This document shows positions 13,493 through 13,597 of a stretch of 13,597 bases of DNA, piece after piece. Source of the DNA: Candidatus Woesearchaeota archaeon (GTDB lineage: Archaea > Nanobdellota > Nanobdellia > Woesearchaeales > WJKL01); contig WJKL01000081.1 in NCBI GenBank assembly GCA_014729145.1, positions 1 through 13,597 on the forward strand. The letters are read 5' to 3'. Position numbers and translations under genes: made by a program. Positions within the stretch are counted from its first letter, which is position 1; each line of letters starts with the position of its first letter. The notes under the pieces are model-generated. The model was not told the DNA's origin. It worked only from the letters and a program-made list of their open reading frames with translations, and made no database searches.

Positions 13493-13512
13493 CTTCTTTT
13501 TAGAAAAAGAAG
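13493..13512 (+). terminator. Hairpin terminator after the Lrp-like gene
   Basis: CTTCTTTTT-AG-AAAAAGAAG is a perfect inverted repeat starting 3 bp after the TAA, followed by AT-rich sequence and a T-run at about 13532-13537. It probably ends the regulator transcript. Confidence 0.55.
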
Positions 13513-13577
13513 CAAAATTTTACTGCGCTAATCTTTTTTAAGTTAAATAGTACCGAAATCTCTTTTTCTTTATTTAA

Positions 13578-13597
13578 TATTTAAATTATTCCAAAAA
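13578..13597 (+). repeat. Left end of a further RNA/microprotein element (cut by window end)
   Basis: TATTTAAATTATTCCAAAAA is identical to 10652-10671, the left end of copy B, and similar to the start of copy A. It contains the outward TATTTAAAT and the beginning of the CCAAAAA BRE. The rest of this copy should lie just beyond the window. Confidence 0.65.

Overview
The window looks like a DPANN-type archaeal chromosome (Woesearchaeota/Pacearchaeota-like). It is AT-rich and carries an archaeal TFIIB gene, archaeal TATA boxes about 25-27 bp upstream of several probably leaderless start codons, an archaeal Mtq2-like methyltransferase joined to a COG2112-type kinase, and a tRNA gene interrupted by bulge-helix-bulge (BHB) introns. 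The lineage is inferred from gene style only.

Bases 1-7510 are mostly housekeeping. pyrF, pyrD (class 1B) and pyrC form a tight pyrimidine operon (1-bp gap, then a 4-bp ATGA overlap), followed closely by a MATE transporter. A leaderless methyltransferase-kinase fusion comes next; its kinase half carries an apparent 19-codon in-frame insertion containing a perfect hairpin. Bases 5548-5878 hold a promoter, a leader and two tiny ORFs with strong Shine-Dalgarno sites: a 14-residue poly-lysine peptide and a 27-residue acidic peptide. A 145-aa unknown gene overlaps a minimal O6-alkylguanine-DNA alkyltransferase, which converges on the gene for transcription factor B.

Bases 7713-7882 are a tRNA gene. 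Folding by hand gives tRNA-Ser(UGA) with three introns: 22 nt at 29/30, 24 nt at 37/38 and 40 nt at 59/60. The result is an 84-nt mature tRNA with an 8-nt internal exon.

Downstream of the tRNA (7883-13597) the layout changes to what looks like an array of cassettes. A plus-strand element of about 310-380 bp occurs in two full copies (9122-9434, 10652-11035). A third copy is cut off by the window end (13578-13597), and a 3' remnant abuts the tRNA (7883-7947). Each full copy has a BRE/TATA promoter, a strongly conserved and apparently structured RNA region, and a 26-30-aa lysine-rich microprotein. Between copies lie unrelated, AT-rich cargo genes: a coiled-coil protein, a methyltransferase-like protein, and a radical SAM protein divergent from a double Lrp-like regulator. 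The minus-strand cargo stop codons fall 12-34 bp after the preceding microprotein stop, so the arrangement is regular. I regard this repeated RNA-plus-microprotein element with variable cargo next to a tRNA, and the three-intron tRNA itself, as the most novel content.
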